A DNA stretch of 64,000 nucleotides from Rhodobacteraceae bacterium HTCC2083 (GTDB lineage Bacteria > Pseudomonadota > Alphaproteobacteria > Rhodobacterales > Rhodobacteraceae): NCBI GenBank assembly GCA_000156115.1, contig DS995276.1, forward strand, positions 2,960,178 to 3,024,177. The letters run 5' to 3'. The position numbers and the translations under genes were made by a program. Of the stretch, positions 15,978-25,710 are shown one piece after another. How positions within the stretch are numbered: position 1 is the stretch's first letter; each line of letters begins with the position of its first letter. Below the pieces are notes generated by a model. That model made no database searches, had not been told where the DNA came from, and saw nothing but the letters and a program-made list of their open reading frames with translations.

Positions 15978-17573
15978 TCAAAATCCGGCCGCTACACCGT
16001 CCTTGCGCGGGTCCGAGCCTGATGCGTAACCGTCTTCGTTAAGGCAGCAAATAAGCTGGGCACCACCAAAGCCAAAGGCATTGTCAGGGGCCTCCAGCAC
16101 GATCTCGTGGCCAAGGGCTGCCAACGCACTCAATGTCGCGCCCGCCATCGTATCTTCGCAAGCGAGCTTAAGCCCTTCGACAAACCGCCACCGAGGCGCG
16201 TCGGTGGCCATTTGCGGGTCTTGCCCCCAAACATGCGTACGTAACACCATTTGCACATGCCCCTGTGCTTGCATCGGGCCGCCCATCACGCCAAAGCTCA
16301 TCAGGGGGCCAATTGGGCCCATCAAGAAACCAGGAATGATGGTGTGAAAAGGCCGTTTGTTCGGGCCGATACGGTTTGGACTTTCAGGATCAAGCGAAAA
16401 CCCTGCGCCGCGGTTCTGCATTGAAATGCCCGTGCCTGGAATAGCGATACCCGACCCGAAGCCTGCGTAGTTTGATTGAATAAATGAAACCATCATGCCC
16501 GAGGCATCAGCTGTCGTCAGATAAACCGTACCGCCATCTTTGGGCGCGCCCACCTTAAAATTTTGCGCCTGGTTCTCATCGATCAACGCGGCACGGCTGG
16601 CCAAATAGACATCGTCGAGCAAAGCCTCGACGGTAATGTCCATCATATAGTCGCCGTCAGCAACATAGGTCTCGGCATCCAGCAGCGCCAATTTTATTGC
16701 TTCGACTTGCAAATGGGTGGCCAGAGGATCATCTGCATGAAGGTCGCGAATGCGCGTGTGCGACAAAATCCCCAAAGCCATCAGCGCGGCGATACCTTGG
16801 CCGTTGGGAGGGATCTCATGCAATTCCAGCTCATCAAATTTTTTGGAAATGGTGCCACACCACTCCGGCGAATGTGACGCCATATCATCGCGGCTTAACG
16901 CGGCCCCATGCTGGGCGGCAAAGTCACAGATTGCAGCCGCCAATTCACCTTTGTAAAAAGCCTCTCCTTTGGTTTCGGCGATCAACTGAAGTGTCTTTGC
17001 CAAGGGCGCATTCACAAACCTTTCGCCAGCTTTGGGTGCTTTACCGTCTAATAGAAACGTTTCGGCAAACCCGGGATATTCCCCAAGCTCTTTTGCGGCA
17101 CGGTTCCACAGTTCAGCTATCATTGGTGTGACAATGAAACCGGCTTGTGCATAACTTATCGCAGGCTCAAACAGCGTGGCAAAAGGCAGTTTTCCAAAGC
17201 GTTCGGACAATGAAACCCACGCTGATACCGCGCCGGGAACGGTTACAGTTTCCCAGCCTCGGTAAGGCATTTCTTTAAATTTGGCAAAGCGCTCGGGGCT
17301 CCAACCTGCGGGCGAGCGGCCCGAGGCGTTTAACCCATGCATCGAAGTGCCGTCCCAAACGATTGCAAAGGCATCAGAACCCAAGCCATTTCCAGTTGGC
17401 TCAACCAATGTCAGCGTGATCGCGGTTGCGATTGCTGCGTCTACTGCATTGCCGCCGCGTGCGATCATCGCAAGCCCTGCCTGTGCCGCCAAGGGCTGTG
17501 ATGTTGTCACCATATTGTCGGCAAAGACAGCCGACCGACGGGATGGGTATGTGTGATTGGCGCGAAATTCCAT
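15978..17573 (-). CDS. ggt: Gamma-glutamyltransferase family protein
   Basis: 531 aa, an N-terminal nucleophile hydrolase made as one chain and self-cleaved. Recognisable blocks: GGNAVDAAIATAITLTLVEP (residues 41-60) and GNGLGSDAFA; the processing region DGGTVYLTTADASGMMVSF, where Thr near 349 is the expected N-terminal nucleophile; and NRGAGFSLDPESPN. The position of the usual H/D-T-T-H motif reads GGTVYLTTAD, so it belongs to the broader GGT-like group and may act on other amides. The ATG at 17573 is preferred to an in-frame TTG two codons earlier. It is the last gene of a Gfo/Idh, amidase, GGT row. Confidence 0.88.
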   Translation of the reverse strand: MEFRANHTYPSRRSAVFADNMVTTSQPLAAQAGLAMIARGGNAVDAAIATAITLTLVEPTGNGLGSDAFAIVWDGTSMHGLNASGRSPAGWSPERFAKFKEMPYRGWETVTVPGAVSAWVSLSERFGKLPFATLFEPAISYAQAGFIVTPMIAELWNRAAKELGEYPGFAETFLLDGKAPKAGERFVNAPLAKTLQLIAETKGEAFYKGELAAAICDFAAQHGAALSRDDMASHSPEWCGTISKKFDELELHEIPPNGQGIAALMALGILSHTRIRDLHADDPLATHLQVEAIKLALLDAETYVADGDYMMDITVEALLDDVYLASRAALIDENQAQNFKVGAPKDGGTVYLTTADASGMMVSFIQSNYAGFGSGIAIPGTGISMQNRGAGFSLDPESPNRIGPNKRPFHTIIPGFLMGPIGPLMSFGVMGGPMQAQGHVQMVLRTHVWGQDPQMATDAPRWRFVEGLKLACEDTMAGATLSALAALGHEIVLEAPDNAFGFGGAQLICCLNEDGYASGSDPRKDGVAAGF

Positions 17574-17624
17574 GGGCAAGTTTTCTTTCGTTCGTCGGTT
17601 AATAGGATGGTTGACAAGCCGGGC

Positions 17625-18565
17625 CTACCCAACATCAATCAGGTTTTTTGCTATCATCATATGCACGCCCTTCTCGCGGTTGACTGTTTGAGTAATTCGT
17701 AAATTTCCCGCAAGACTACAGAGCATGTATGCATTTTCGCGGCTAATCTTTGCACGCTGTGACACCAGTGTGATCATCTCTCGCAGCGCCATTTCAGCGC
17801 AGCGGTCTAGGTCAGCGGCCATGCCCATAGTGATGTAGTGCGTGGGTGTTTCTGCTTGCGGATAGCTCAACCCGTGGCCTTTGAGCACCGCCATTGAAAC
17901 CGGCCTTGCAGGGCGGTTTCAATGGCGGTCACGCAGACCTCGCCGTCGCCTTGTGCGCCGTGCCCGTCACCGCACGAAAACAGCGCTCCTTTAGTGTAAA
18001 CCGGAAGGTAAAGCGTTGTTCCTGCAACTAGCTCTTTGTTGTCGATATTACCCCCATGGGCACGCGGTTCGATGGTTGAAATGCGCCCCCATTCTTGTGG
18101 CGGGGCCACACCCATCACCCCAAAGAATGGCGCAAGCGGCAGTTCAAGCCCCCAAGGCATCGTGGCGATGCAGCGCTTTGTATCGAGCGATATGATGGTG
18201 TGATGAACCTGCGGAAAGTCCAACGGCAACGTGCCTTTTAGGGGGCCAAAGTAATTAAACCCCCAATCTTGGCGCACTGAAACTTCGAGGATATCAACGC
18301 GCAAGGTATCGCCAGGCATGGCATCCGCAACAGAAACAGGGCCTGTCAATATATGGCCCGGAAACGAGGGCACACCAGCAGCGTGAATTTCTAACAATTC
18401 GGGCGGAATGTGAAACTCGCCACTTGGTAGGTTTTGTGGCCCGCCTGAGACGGTGTTGATCACCACTTCATCGCCGCTCGCAATCGTCAATGCAGGCGGC
18501 AGGCTCGCGTCAAAAAAGCCCCAATGGCAGGTGTCGGGTGAAGCGTTCAATGTGGTGTCAAGCAT
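17625..18565 (-). pseudogene. Acetamidase/formamidase, frameshifted
   Basis: The first 220 or so residues from ATG 18565 follow the FmdA/AmdA family: SGDEVVINTVSGGPQN, FPGHILTGPVSVADAMPGDT, GDGHGAQGDGEV with the metal-binding acidic and His residues. After ETALQGRF the frame runs into WRCSKATG and a stop. The rest of the enzyme (VLKGHGLSYPQAETPTHYIT, then MGMAADLDRCAEMALREMI) is intact in another frame to 17625. A one-base change at 17914-17929 explains it. The lesion lies exactly in a perfect inverted repeat. Intact, the enzyme would hydrolyse a short amide to ammonia and acid; as read it should be inactive. Confidence 0.8.
17887..17929. repeat. Perfect 16-bp inverted repeat at the amidase frameshift
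   Basis: ACCGCCATTGAAACCG (17887-17902) and CGGTTTCAATGGCGGT (17914-17929) are exact complements around an 11-nt loop. Both arms are inside the amidase coding region. The arm at 17914-17929 encodes the conserved VTAIET stretch; the other arm contains the frameshift. Confidence 0.85.
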
Positions 18566-18598
18566 GCGTGGCCCTTTGCACTAACAGAGGATGAGTAA

Positions 18599-19567
18599 CT
18601 AGTTGGTGGGGTGGTTTTTCAAGATGGTTTCGATCAAAATTTGAACGTGCAGCGCTTCTTCAAGTGTCGCCAAACGGTTGGGTTTTCCTGCCAACAGTAA
18701 CACAAGATCATCCAGTTGTGCCTTCAAACTGGTCGCTCTTGGGTTATGTGGTTCAGCCGCAATCGGCTCAAAATTTTGGCCAGAAGAAACGGCGTCTCGG
18801 TAAAAATCAGTGATCCTCCTACTGGTTTTTGAGCCCTTGATGGTAACTTCCTGTCGGTCGGGCTGGGCCCCTCCGACACTGCCTAATATGGTTACTGGTA
18901 GCCCCGCTTGGTTGGCCAAACGCGCCGCAACGTGCGTTTCACAGAGGTCGCTTTGAGCCGGGTAATCAGGTTGTGCCCAAACAAGTTCAAGCGGCCCTAA
19001 AATGCGCAGGCTAACGAAAAGGAAGTGCGAAATCACTTCGCGGGTCATTCCACCTTCCTTGCGCAACCGCAGCCAATCGGCTGCCTGTTGCCATGCGCGC
19101 GGCCAATGCGGGTAGGTCACAATGATGTCGACGCCTTGGAGTACGCCCAACGTGCCGTCTTTTGCTGCGGCCGAAATGTCGGTCAGAGCAGCGCCCGCCG
19201 CTTGGGTGAAATTTACGGCGCATGGCACGCCATAGGTCTCAAGTTGGTGCACCAGATCAAGACTTTCTTCGACATTAATACCAAGCGGTTTTTCCAGGAA
19301 CACGGCTTTGTCTTGTGCGGCTGCTGCCAGCGCATACGCCTTTCGCGGGGCCGGAGGGCACGCGAGATAGACCAAGTCGGCAATTTCGATCGCTGAAATA
19401 GCATCGGTCGCAACAACAGCACCCGGAGCGTATCTCTGCGCCGCCTGACAGGCTCCCGCTTCTGGATCCCATATCCCAACAACTTCAAATTCAGGGTGCT
19501 GCTCCATATGCTCAAGCATCCGTTGGCCCATTATTCCCAAGCCAATAACCGCCGTTTTAATCACCAT
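18599..19567 (-). CDS. Gfo/Idh/MocA-family oxidoreductase
   Basis: 322 aa with an N-terminal Rossmann fold (VIGLGIMGQRMLEHMEQ) and the family signature FLEKPLG (about residue 95), whose Lys is part of the active site. The C-terminal domain is the alpha/beta sheet typical of NAD(P)-dependent sugar or inositol dehydrogenases. ATG 19567 has a strong SD (AAGGAG, 7 nt); an upstream in-frame start lacks one. It heads a minus-strand row followed at 33 nt by the amidase pseudogene and then GGT. Substrate unknown. Confidence 0.85.
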   Translation of the reverse strand: MVIKTAVIGLGIMGQRMLEHMEQHPEFEVVGIWDPEAGACQAAQRYAPGAVVATDAISAIEIADLVYLACPPAPRKAYALAAAAQDKAVFLEKPLGINVEESLDLVHQLETYGVPCAVNFTQAAGAALTDISAAAKDGTLGVLQGVDIIVTYPHWPRAWQQAADWLRLRKEGGMTREVISHFLFVSLRILGPLELVWAQPDYPAQSDLCETHVAARLANQAGLPVTILGSVGGAQPDRQEVTIKGSKTSRRITDFYRDAVSSGQNFEPIAAEPHNPRATSLKAQLDDLVLLLAGKPNRLATLEEALHVQILIETILKNHPTN

Positions 19568-20159
19568 CTGCCGCTCCTTGTAAGTACATCTCCTCGATAC
19601 CAGCACCTAAGGTGTCCACTTTCAATATTGTCTAGCGTGGTCTCGCACTTGCGGCGCATTACGACAATCTGCTCGCACTTACTAAAGATTGTGACATTCG
19701 GACCATTTCCTGCGAGGGCAATAACTACTGTTGCAAAGGTCCGGATTGTCCGCATTGGGTGAGTTCGTCCAATAGCCCATTTCGAGGTTGTGGCGAATGT
19801 CTTGGATATATAGCATGTATTTCGTTCCGCCACTTTGGATATCAGCCATTGAAGGATATACAGATAGGTAAGCGATCAGCGCGAAAACCATGTGGCTGAC
19901 GGGCGGCGATAGCTATGTCCACGTTCACACAAGCCATGCAAAAGCTGCCTTGGGCTTGAAGGGCAGATCAAAGATGGGTGACATTGTAATGGCGAGGGTA
20001 GGGGAGAAGCTCCAATCGCGCGAAGATCCGGCTGGAGTTCAGTTTCCAGTTTTTTGTCTGTTTTTGAGGCTATTACCTTTCAGCACTTGGATGATTCCGC
20101 AAACTCCATGTCAATTTTAATAAATATCGCGGAAAGTCCGGGCAGCCTAACGCCCGCAC
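19568..20159. other. Intergenic stretch, no gene supported
   Basis: About 590 bases. The part next to 19567 must carry the promoter of the Gfo/Idh row. A minus-strand frame at 19682-19891 (69 codons) starts with a hydrophobic stretch and contains GGTKYMLYIQDIRHNLEMGY, which looks protein-like, but it has no SD and I do not recognise it; it may be a gene fragment. No RNA gene seen. Confidence 0.35.
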
Positions 20160-20183
20160 AAAAAAGGCCCCCGAAAGGGCCTT
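20160..20183 (-). terminator. Rho-independent terminator of the taurine-type ABC operon
   Basis: On the minus strand AAGGCCC pairs with GGGCCTT across a six-base loop and is followed by a run of T. It lies about 30 nt after the permease stop at 20213. Confidence 0.85.
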
Positions 20184-20212
20184 GATTGTGTGGTGCAAGT
20201 CGAATCTAAAAT

Positions 20213-21523
20213 CTAGATCTTGCCCTTCCAGGGCACGAGCCAGTTTTCCAGAGCACGCATACCAACTTCAATGGCAAAGCCGATGGCACCAATCACAATA
20301 ATGCCGACAATGATAATATCAGTCAGTTGGAACTTCGAGGCTGTGACAATCATTTTGCCCAAGCCAACGTTGGCCGCAACAAGTTCAGCAGCAACAACTG
20401 TGCCCCAACACACGCCCATCGCCACACGTGCACCGGTGAAAATATCTGGGAGCGAGTTTGGAACGATTACTTTTCCAAGGATTTGCCATTTCGAGGCCCC
20501 CAATGAATAAGCCGCATGTACTTTGGTGATGGCAACTCCCGACACGCCTGAGCGCGCAGCAATAATCATGATCCACAAGGCCGCTAGAAAGAGCAAAACA
20601 ATCTTTCCAATCTCCCCGATACCGAACCAAATGATAATCAGGGGGATTAATGCAAGCGGCGGGATAGGCCGCATGAATTCAACGATCGGGTCAAACCAAC
20701 CGCGCGCCCAGCCCGTAAGACCCATGGCATATCCAATCGGCACGCCAACAGCAGCCCCCAACAGGAAGCCAATCAAAACACGTTGGAGCGAGTAGCGCGT
20801 GTGCTCCAAGAGCGTGAAGCCCTGGTAGCCTTCGGTATTTAGGAACACGAAACGTTGCCACACAACCTCAGGTGCCGGCAGGTAAAGACGCGCCATTCTC
20901 AACCCTGTTTTCGGCGCAAATGTCGGCGTACCTTTGTCAGTCAGGCCAACTTTTCCTTCTGGGGTAGTAAACTTCTGTCCCGGCTCAATAGGCTGGCCGT
21001 TGATCGCGATTATCTTTGAGCCATCCTTTTTAGAGACTTCATCGTTCTGCCAAACATTCACAACCTTGAAACCATATCGTGCAACCGTCAGTGAATCGTT
21101 CTTAGCAAAGCCTTCGCCCGGCTCAACCTCTGCTGGTTTTGGCTCGCGCCCCGGGTTTCCTTCAGCGTCCACGGTCTGCTGGATATCCTCACGATAAACG
21201 CGCATCGTCACAGTCGCATCATCCGTTGTGCCATCTTTTAACTGAACCGTGTAAGTGAACGACGCATTGCCCGAATATGGGCCTGGAAACTTGGGCAACG
21301 GGATCGCTGAGTTGGTGAAGGCCACCCAGAGCCAAAACACCGTGATCACGGAAACAACAGAGGCAACGCGGTTGGGCGTAATTGAGCTTTCGTCACCAAA
21401 AGTTACGGTTTTTAGCTTGTTAAAGCCCTTCTTTTCAAACGCAGAGCTATAAAGCCGCTTCGCTATGACGAAAGAGCCGAAAAATGCCCCTACGTATAGT
21501 AAAAGTACGAATATTCCGGTCAT
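20213..21523 (-). CDS. tauC: ABC transporter permease, TauC/SsuC type, with large extra domain
   Basis: 436 aa against the usual 250-280 for TauC/SsuC. The C-terminal half (about 235-430) is a normal permease with the EAA-type loop (HAAYSLGASKWQILGKVIVP) that contacts the ATPase. The N-terminus has two extra helices (about 2-20 and 52-70), then a hydrophilic segment of roughly 140 residues (75-215) with DGTTDDATVTMRVYREDIQQ and IIAINGQPIEPGQ, probably extracytoplasmic. The start at ATG 21523 has SD GGAGGAG and overlaps the ATPase stop (ATGA). The operon order A-B-C and the TauA-like protein suggest taurine or another sulfonate. Confidence 0.8.
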   Translation of the reverse strand: MTGIFVLLLYVGAFFGSFVIAKRLYSSAFEKKGFNKLKTVTFGDESSITPNRVASVVSVITVFWLWVAFTNSAIPLPKFPGPYSGNASFTYTVQLKDGTTDDATVTMRVYREDIQQTVDAEGNPGREPKPAEVEPGEGFAKNDSLTVARYGFKVVNVWQNDEVSKKDGSKIIAINGQPIEPGQKFTTPEGKVGLTDKGTPTFAPKTGLRMARLYLPAPEVVWQRFVFLNTEGYQGFTLLEHTRYSLQRVLIGFLLGAAVGVPIGYAMGLTGWARGWFDPIVEFMRPIPPLALIPLIIIWFGIGEIGKIVLLFLAALWIMIIAARSGVSGVAITKVHAAYSLGASKWQILGKVIVPNSLPDIFTGARVAMGVCWGTVVAAELVAANVGLGKMIVTASKFQLTDIIIVGIIVIGAIGFAIEVGMRALENWLVPWKGKI

Positions 21524-22326
21524 GCTGACTCCTCCGTTCGGCCCATGATTTCTTCTTCCATGTTCCAAATCATTTCGAGGATTTCCTCGCGTGTGCTGTT
21601 GTAATCTTGGTGTTTTTTCACTTCGCGCAAGTCAGCGCCAACGCCCAGATCAGCGAATGGCAAGTGGTACTCTTTGTGAACACGGCCTGGGCGTGGAGCC
21701 ATAACCAACAAGCGTTCTCCAAGAAGCAATGCCTCTTCAACAGAGTGAGTGATCAGAATAATCGTCTTGCCCGTCTCTTTCCAAAGATCCAAAACAAGGC
21801 TTTGCATCTTCTCACGCGTCAAAGCGTCCAAAGCGCCAAGCGGCTCGTCCATCAAAATCACATCAGGGTCGTTTGCAAGGCAACGGGCCAAAGCCACACG
21901 CTGCTGCATACCGCCGGACAGTTCGTAAATCGCCTTCTCGCGGAAATCACCAAGGCCGACAACGTCCAGAAGATGATCAACCTTCTCTTTGCTCTCTGCA
22001 CGGCTCACACCCTTCATGTCGGGGCCAAACGAAACGTTGTCACGCACGTTCATCCACTCAAACAGTGCACCTTGCTGAAAGACCATGCCACGCTCAGGGC
22101 TTGGGCCGACAACTTTGCTGCCGTTTAGGATAATTTGCCCTTCGGTGGGGGCAAGGAAACCCGCAACGATGTTCAATAGCGTCGTCTTGCCGCAACCCGA
22201 AGGGCCAAGTACGCTCATAAGTTCGCCGGATTTAATATCCAGGGAAACATTCTGTAGCGCTTGCACATGCCCACCGTTGGGCAATTCGAAACGCATGGAA
22301 ATGTTGTCTATTTGAAGTCCTGACAT
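21520..22326 (-). CDS. tauB: ABC transporter ATP-binding protein, TauB/SsuB type
   Basis: 268 aa with complete nucleotide-binding motifs: Walker A GPSGCGKTT (about 42-50), Q-loop VFQQGALFEW, signature LSGGMQQR (about 139-146), Walker B VILMDEP and the switch His in LITHSVEEA. It energises uptake through the permease whose ATG overlaps this gene's stop. The group (nitrate/sulfonate/taurine ATPases) is clear; the exact substrate follows from the binding protein only. Confidence 0.88.
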   Translation of the reverse strand: MSGLQIDNISMRFELPNGGHVQALQNVSLDIKSGELMSVLGPSGCGKTTLLNIVAGFLAPTEGQIILNGSKVVGPSPERGMVFQQGALFEWMNVRDNVSFGPDMKGVSRAESKEKVDHLLDVVGLGDFREKAIYELSGGMQQRVALARCLANDPDVILMDEPLGALDALTREKMQSLVLDLWKETGKTIILITHSVEEALLLGERLLVMAPRPGRVHKEYHLPFADLGVGADLREVKKHQDYNSTREEILEMIWNMEEEIMGRTEESA

Positions 22327-22418
22327 CAGATCCTTTCTGCTCCACTTTTCGGAGCTGGTATTCAGGATGGAAAAAAGGCGGACATCCGCTTGGGATACCC
22401 GCCTCTCTTTAAAAAGAC

Positions 22419-23414
22419 TTACTTGATTGCTTCAAGTGGGCCTGTGTTTACATTATCAGCATATGAAGCCTTTGCCGCATCGATAGAACCGGCTGCCACG
22501 AAGACGTCAGCAACGCCTTTCATGAAGTCTTGTGCCGTGCCACCGAGCCATGCCTTGGAAAGCTGGCCGTCAACGTCTGGGAATTCGAATGTGGACAGGC
22601 TGGACGCCGCATCTTCTTCGGACATACCCGCGTCTTTCGCGATCACTGGAAGCATTTTGCTCTGCATCGCTTCGTCAGCCCACATTGCGTTTGCGTCTGC
22701 TGTCACTTTCAAGAACTTCGCAACCGTGTCGCCATTCTCTGCAATGTAGGATGTTGGGCCTGTTGTCGCATCAAATACTAAAATGCCCAGTTCCATTTTC
22801 TCAGCGCCAGTCAACAGGATGTTGCCGGACTCTTTCATACGACGAAGCGCACCGCCCCAACCACATGCCATGTCAACAGAACCCTGCGCCAAAGCCGCTT
22901 GGCCTTCCGCTGGTGCCATGTCCACAACTGTCAGACCGCCAACGTCAACACCGAAGTGATCCATCTGCTTCAAGAAACCGTAGTGTGCCGCTGTACCGAG
23001 TGGAACCGCAACCTTCTTGCCTGAAAGCTCGTTCGCAGAATCTTTGTCGATCTCTAGCGCTGAAGCAACAACGCAGTTGTCGTTCTCTGCATAGGAAACC
23101 GCAACGTCAACAACCTGAAGGTCTTGACCCGCAGACGTCGCAACAACGAATGGAGGGATGCCCTGAGATACGGACAGATGAACGTCGCCAGATGCCATCG
23201 CCGCGGACATTGCTGTGCCTGTGTCGAAGGATACCCAGTTCACTTTCGTGCCGAGTGCTTCGTCATACATGCCTTCAGCTTTTGCGAATTGGAATGGCAT
23301 TGGCCACTCAAGGAAATAGCCAACAGTGATTTCACCGTGGCCATCTGCTATTGCAGTCGTGCCGGACAGCATTGCTGTCGCGCCAAGGACTGCGCCTAGA
23401 ATTGTCTTTTTCAT
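22419..23414 (-). CDS. tauA: ABC transporter substrate-binding protein, taurine-type (TauA-like)
   Basis: 331 aa with a Sec signal peptide (MKKTILGAVLGATAMLSGTT, cleavage after AIA near residue 23). The mature start ITVGYFLEWPMPFQFAKAEG, then VNWVSFDTGTAMSAAMASGD and DMACGWGGALRRM, closely follow the TauA-like proteins of Rhodobacteraceae. It delivers a sulfonate-like ligand to TauBC in the periplasm. ATG 23414 has SD GGGAG; the longer frame upstream is not a signal peptide. Taurine is likely but another small sulfonate or amine is possible, as no xsc or tpa gene is in view. Confidence 0.82.
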   Translation of the reverse strand: MKKTILGAVLGATAMLSGTTAIADGHGEITVGYFLEWPMPFQFAKAEGMYDEALGTKVNWVSFDTGTAMSAAMASGDVHLSVSQGIPPFVVATSAGQDLQVVDVAVSYAENDNCVVASALEIDKDSANELSGKKVAVPLGTAAHYGFLKQMDHFGVDVGGLTVVDMAPAEGQAALAQGSVDMACGWGGALRRMKESGNILLTGAEKMELGILVFDATTGPTSYIAENGDTVAKFLKVTADANAMWADEAMQSKMLPVIAKDAGMSEEDAASSLSTFEFPDVDGQLSKAWLGGTAQDFMKGVADVFVAAGSIDAAKASYADNVNTGPLEAIK

Positions 23415-23738
23415 TTTCTTCTCCCAGTTAGTAACCTGACGTACGGGTGACGCCATTAGTTTGTTTTGCATTGTAAAACTGAATTTTCACAACTCGAGAC
23501 TAAGAATGAACTATTCGTTCCGTCAATATTTTTCTTCTGCTTTGCGGTGCTGCCATAACAAAAGTGGACGGTTGAACTTCCATGCCGACTCAGCGGAGCT
23601 TAGACTCACCTTGAGCAAACTTACAATCTCTTCCCGTCAGGAAATCATACCAGATCAGGACTGCCTATCAGTCCAAAATCTTGGGCTTAACCCGCTCATC
23701 GGAGAAGGTTTAGTCCACTAAATCGAAAGAAATTATGC
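23415..23738. promoter_or_regulatory. Promoter region of the ABC operon
   Basis: 324 bases between the tauA start and the end of the upstream IclR-type gene. It contains GAATGAACTATTCGTTCCG near 23505, an interrupted inverted repeat (GAAC...GTTC) that could be the IclR regulator site. A plus-strand frame through it is not convincing. No gene is called here. Confidence 0.35.
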
Positions 23739-24521
23739 CTAATCGGTTGTAGTATAGGGAATGTTGGGCAAAACCCCACCAATGACCTTCGTCACTTGAA
23801 GCGTTGAGGCTTTCAATTCATCGCTCCACCCCATCAAATCAGTGATCGAATGTCTGGGATGCGATGACCAAATATTAAGCACAGCAATCGCTTCCCCAAG
23901 GTAATCAAAGATCGGAGCGGAGATGCCGAGGAAGTGATCATATTCTTCGCGGTCATTGCGCCCATATCCGTTTGATCGAACAAAACGCAACTCGGCTTTG
24001 AATTCTTCGATGTTGGCTACGGTGCGGTCCGTAAAGCGGGCAAACTCGTAGCCCTCAAGCTTGGCATCAAGAATTTTTGGAGGCAGGAATGCCAACAAAG
24101 CTTTGCCTGAAGCTGAACAATGTATTGGCTCTCGCATTCCGGGTCGCTGGGCACCGCCAATCGAGCGCGAGGACTCCAAGACTCGCAAGTAACTTACTTC
24201 GCCCCCGCTTGGCACGCCAATCGTGACATTGGCGTCAAATAGGTTGTGCAAGCGGATCATCTGGTCCAAAGCGATCTCTAGAATGTCGTAATTGCTATAG
24301 GCGTTGCGTACCAAGTCAAACACCCGTGGTCCAAGCATGTATGTCTTCTTCTGGCTATCAAAGCGCAGCACGCGCTCTTCGATCCCAATAGCGAGCAACC
24401 GATGAATAGTGCTTTTATTCAGTCCAGTTTTCTCGACAATTTCGGAAAAAGTCATCGGTTTCTGGGCGCTACTTATCGCGCTCAACAGTGCCAAGAGCTT
24501 GTGGACTATTGAACTTTGCAT
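23739..24521 (-). CDS. IclR-family transcriptional regulator
   Basis: 260 aa. The N-terminal winged helix (MTFSEIVEKTGLNKSTIHRL, about residues 23-42) is followed by the IclR effector domain with REPIHCSASGKALLAFLPP and GYGRNDREEYDHFLGISAPI. It lies upstream of, and in the same direction as, the taurine-type ABC operon and probably controls it. Roseobacter taurine loci usually carry a MocR-type TauR, so an IclR here hints at a different inducer. Confidence 0.88.
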   Translation of the reverse strand: MQSSIVHKLLALLSAISSAQKPMTFSEIVEKTGLNKSTIHRLLAIGIEERVLRFDSQKKTYMLGPRVFDLVRNAYSNYDILEIALDQMIRLHNLFDANVTIGVPSGGEVSYLRVLESSRSIGGAQRPGMREPIHCSASGKALLAFLPPKILDAKLEGYEFARFTDRTVANIEEFKAELRFVRSNGYGRNDREEYDHFLGISAPIFDYLGEAIAVLNIWSSHPRHSITDLMGWSDELKASTLQVTKVIGGVLPNIPYTTTD

Positions 24522-24738
24522 GATTTTGAACTCCAGTTTACCCAGATGATGCCCATGTCACGGATTAGTCCAAATAAAAGCATCAATCGGTGAGTTGTGG
24601 AACAAGAATTTTACATTTCAAAACAGAAGGGTGTGGGCAGAAGGCTCAACTCGCGGGCTAGTAATGTTTGTATCGTGCTGCAAGCTAACGTTAAATTTTT
24701 GAACAATCAGAAAATCATGAACTCAGCCAAACGCTAGC

Positions 24739-25613
24739 GTCAGGACCTAGTAACTGATTGAGGTTATCGCGCTGCTATGCTTCACGATCTCCAGTTTTAG
24801 GGGGATGTCATAAGTAACTTATGCTGGCTTACGGAGGCGCAGATGCAGCGACTTCGGCCGTACTTTCCAAAGAGCCGAGGTCGTGCTCGCGTGGATGACA
24901 GGCGTGTGTAGAGCGGCATTATCTTCATCAATCGCAATGGTTTAAGGTGGTGTGTCGCAACTGCGGAGTATGGTCCACCAAAGACGCTTTATAATCGCTG
25001 GAAGCGTTGGAGTGTTATGGGCGTGTTTGCCCAGATCATGATGGGATTGGCCGAACAAGACCCTGACAACAAAACTATCTCAATCGACGCCACCTACCCA
25101 CTGCCCGGCAATCGCTGCTTGCAGCGATGAGAGGGGCGAGGCACATCGAACGGCCTCCAGCCCGCGGTTGAAAAAGGGGGGGCGAGGACACCTAATCGGG
25201 CTAACTTAAGGCGACATGAACACCAAGTTGCATGCTGTAACAGACACCAGCGGCCGTCCTGTCTGCCTGTTCATAACCGCCGGCCAAGTGAGCGATTATA
25301 CTGGCGCTGCGGCCTTGATGAACGGCCTGCCAAAAGCCGACTGGCTTCTCGCTGATCGCGGGTATGATGCCGATTGGTTCCACGAAGCCCTTGTAGGTAG
25401 GGGCACAAAGCCCTGTATCCCGTGACGCAAATCGCGCAAGACGACCGTCAAGTATGACAAGCGACGCTACAAACGATGCAATCATATCGAGTGAATGTTC
25501 GGCAGGCTCAAAGACTGGCGACGTGTCTCAACCTGCTATGACCGCTGCCCGAAGCTTTTCCTGTCAGCAAACACTCTCGCCGCGACAGTCATATACCGGT
25601 AATGAGTCCTGAC
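24739..25613 (+). mobile_element. IS5-family (IS427-like) element, decayed
   Basis: The ends show GTCAGGAC (24739-24746) and its complement GTCCTGAC (25606-25613). Between them a DDE transposase can be read in pieces: RLRPYFPKSRGRARVDDRRV then TAG, SGIIFINRNGLRWC, KTISIDATY with the first Asp; then, after about 45 bp of foreign sequence, GGMNTKLHAVTD-like text, LLADRGYDADWF with the second Asp, and NHIE followed by a stop instead of the normal NRIEIMFGRLKDW. Multiple stops and frameshifts make it inactive. Confidence 0.75.
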
Positions 25614-25710
25614 CGACCCTAGTCAGCGCTTCTAGCAAATTGTTGTAAGTTGCTGTAGGTGGAAGTTTGCTGGCAGAGCCGTGCAAACAGAGCCCTTGGC
25701 TGAAGCGGCC

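Noticed and set aside
19682-19891. 69-codon minus-strand ORF with YMLYIQDIRHNLEMGY
   Set aside because: Looks protein-like but has no SD, no family match that I can name, and an abrupt end; kept as a remark only.
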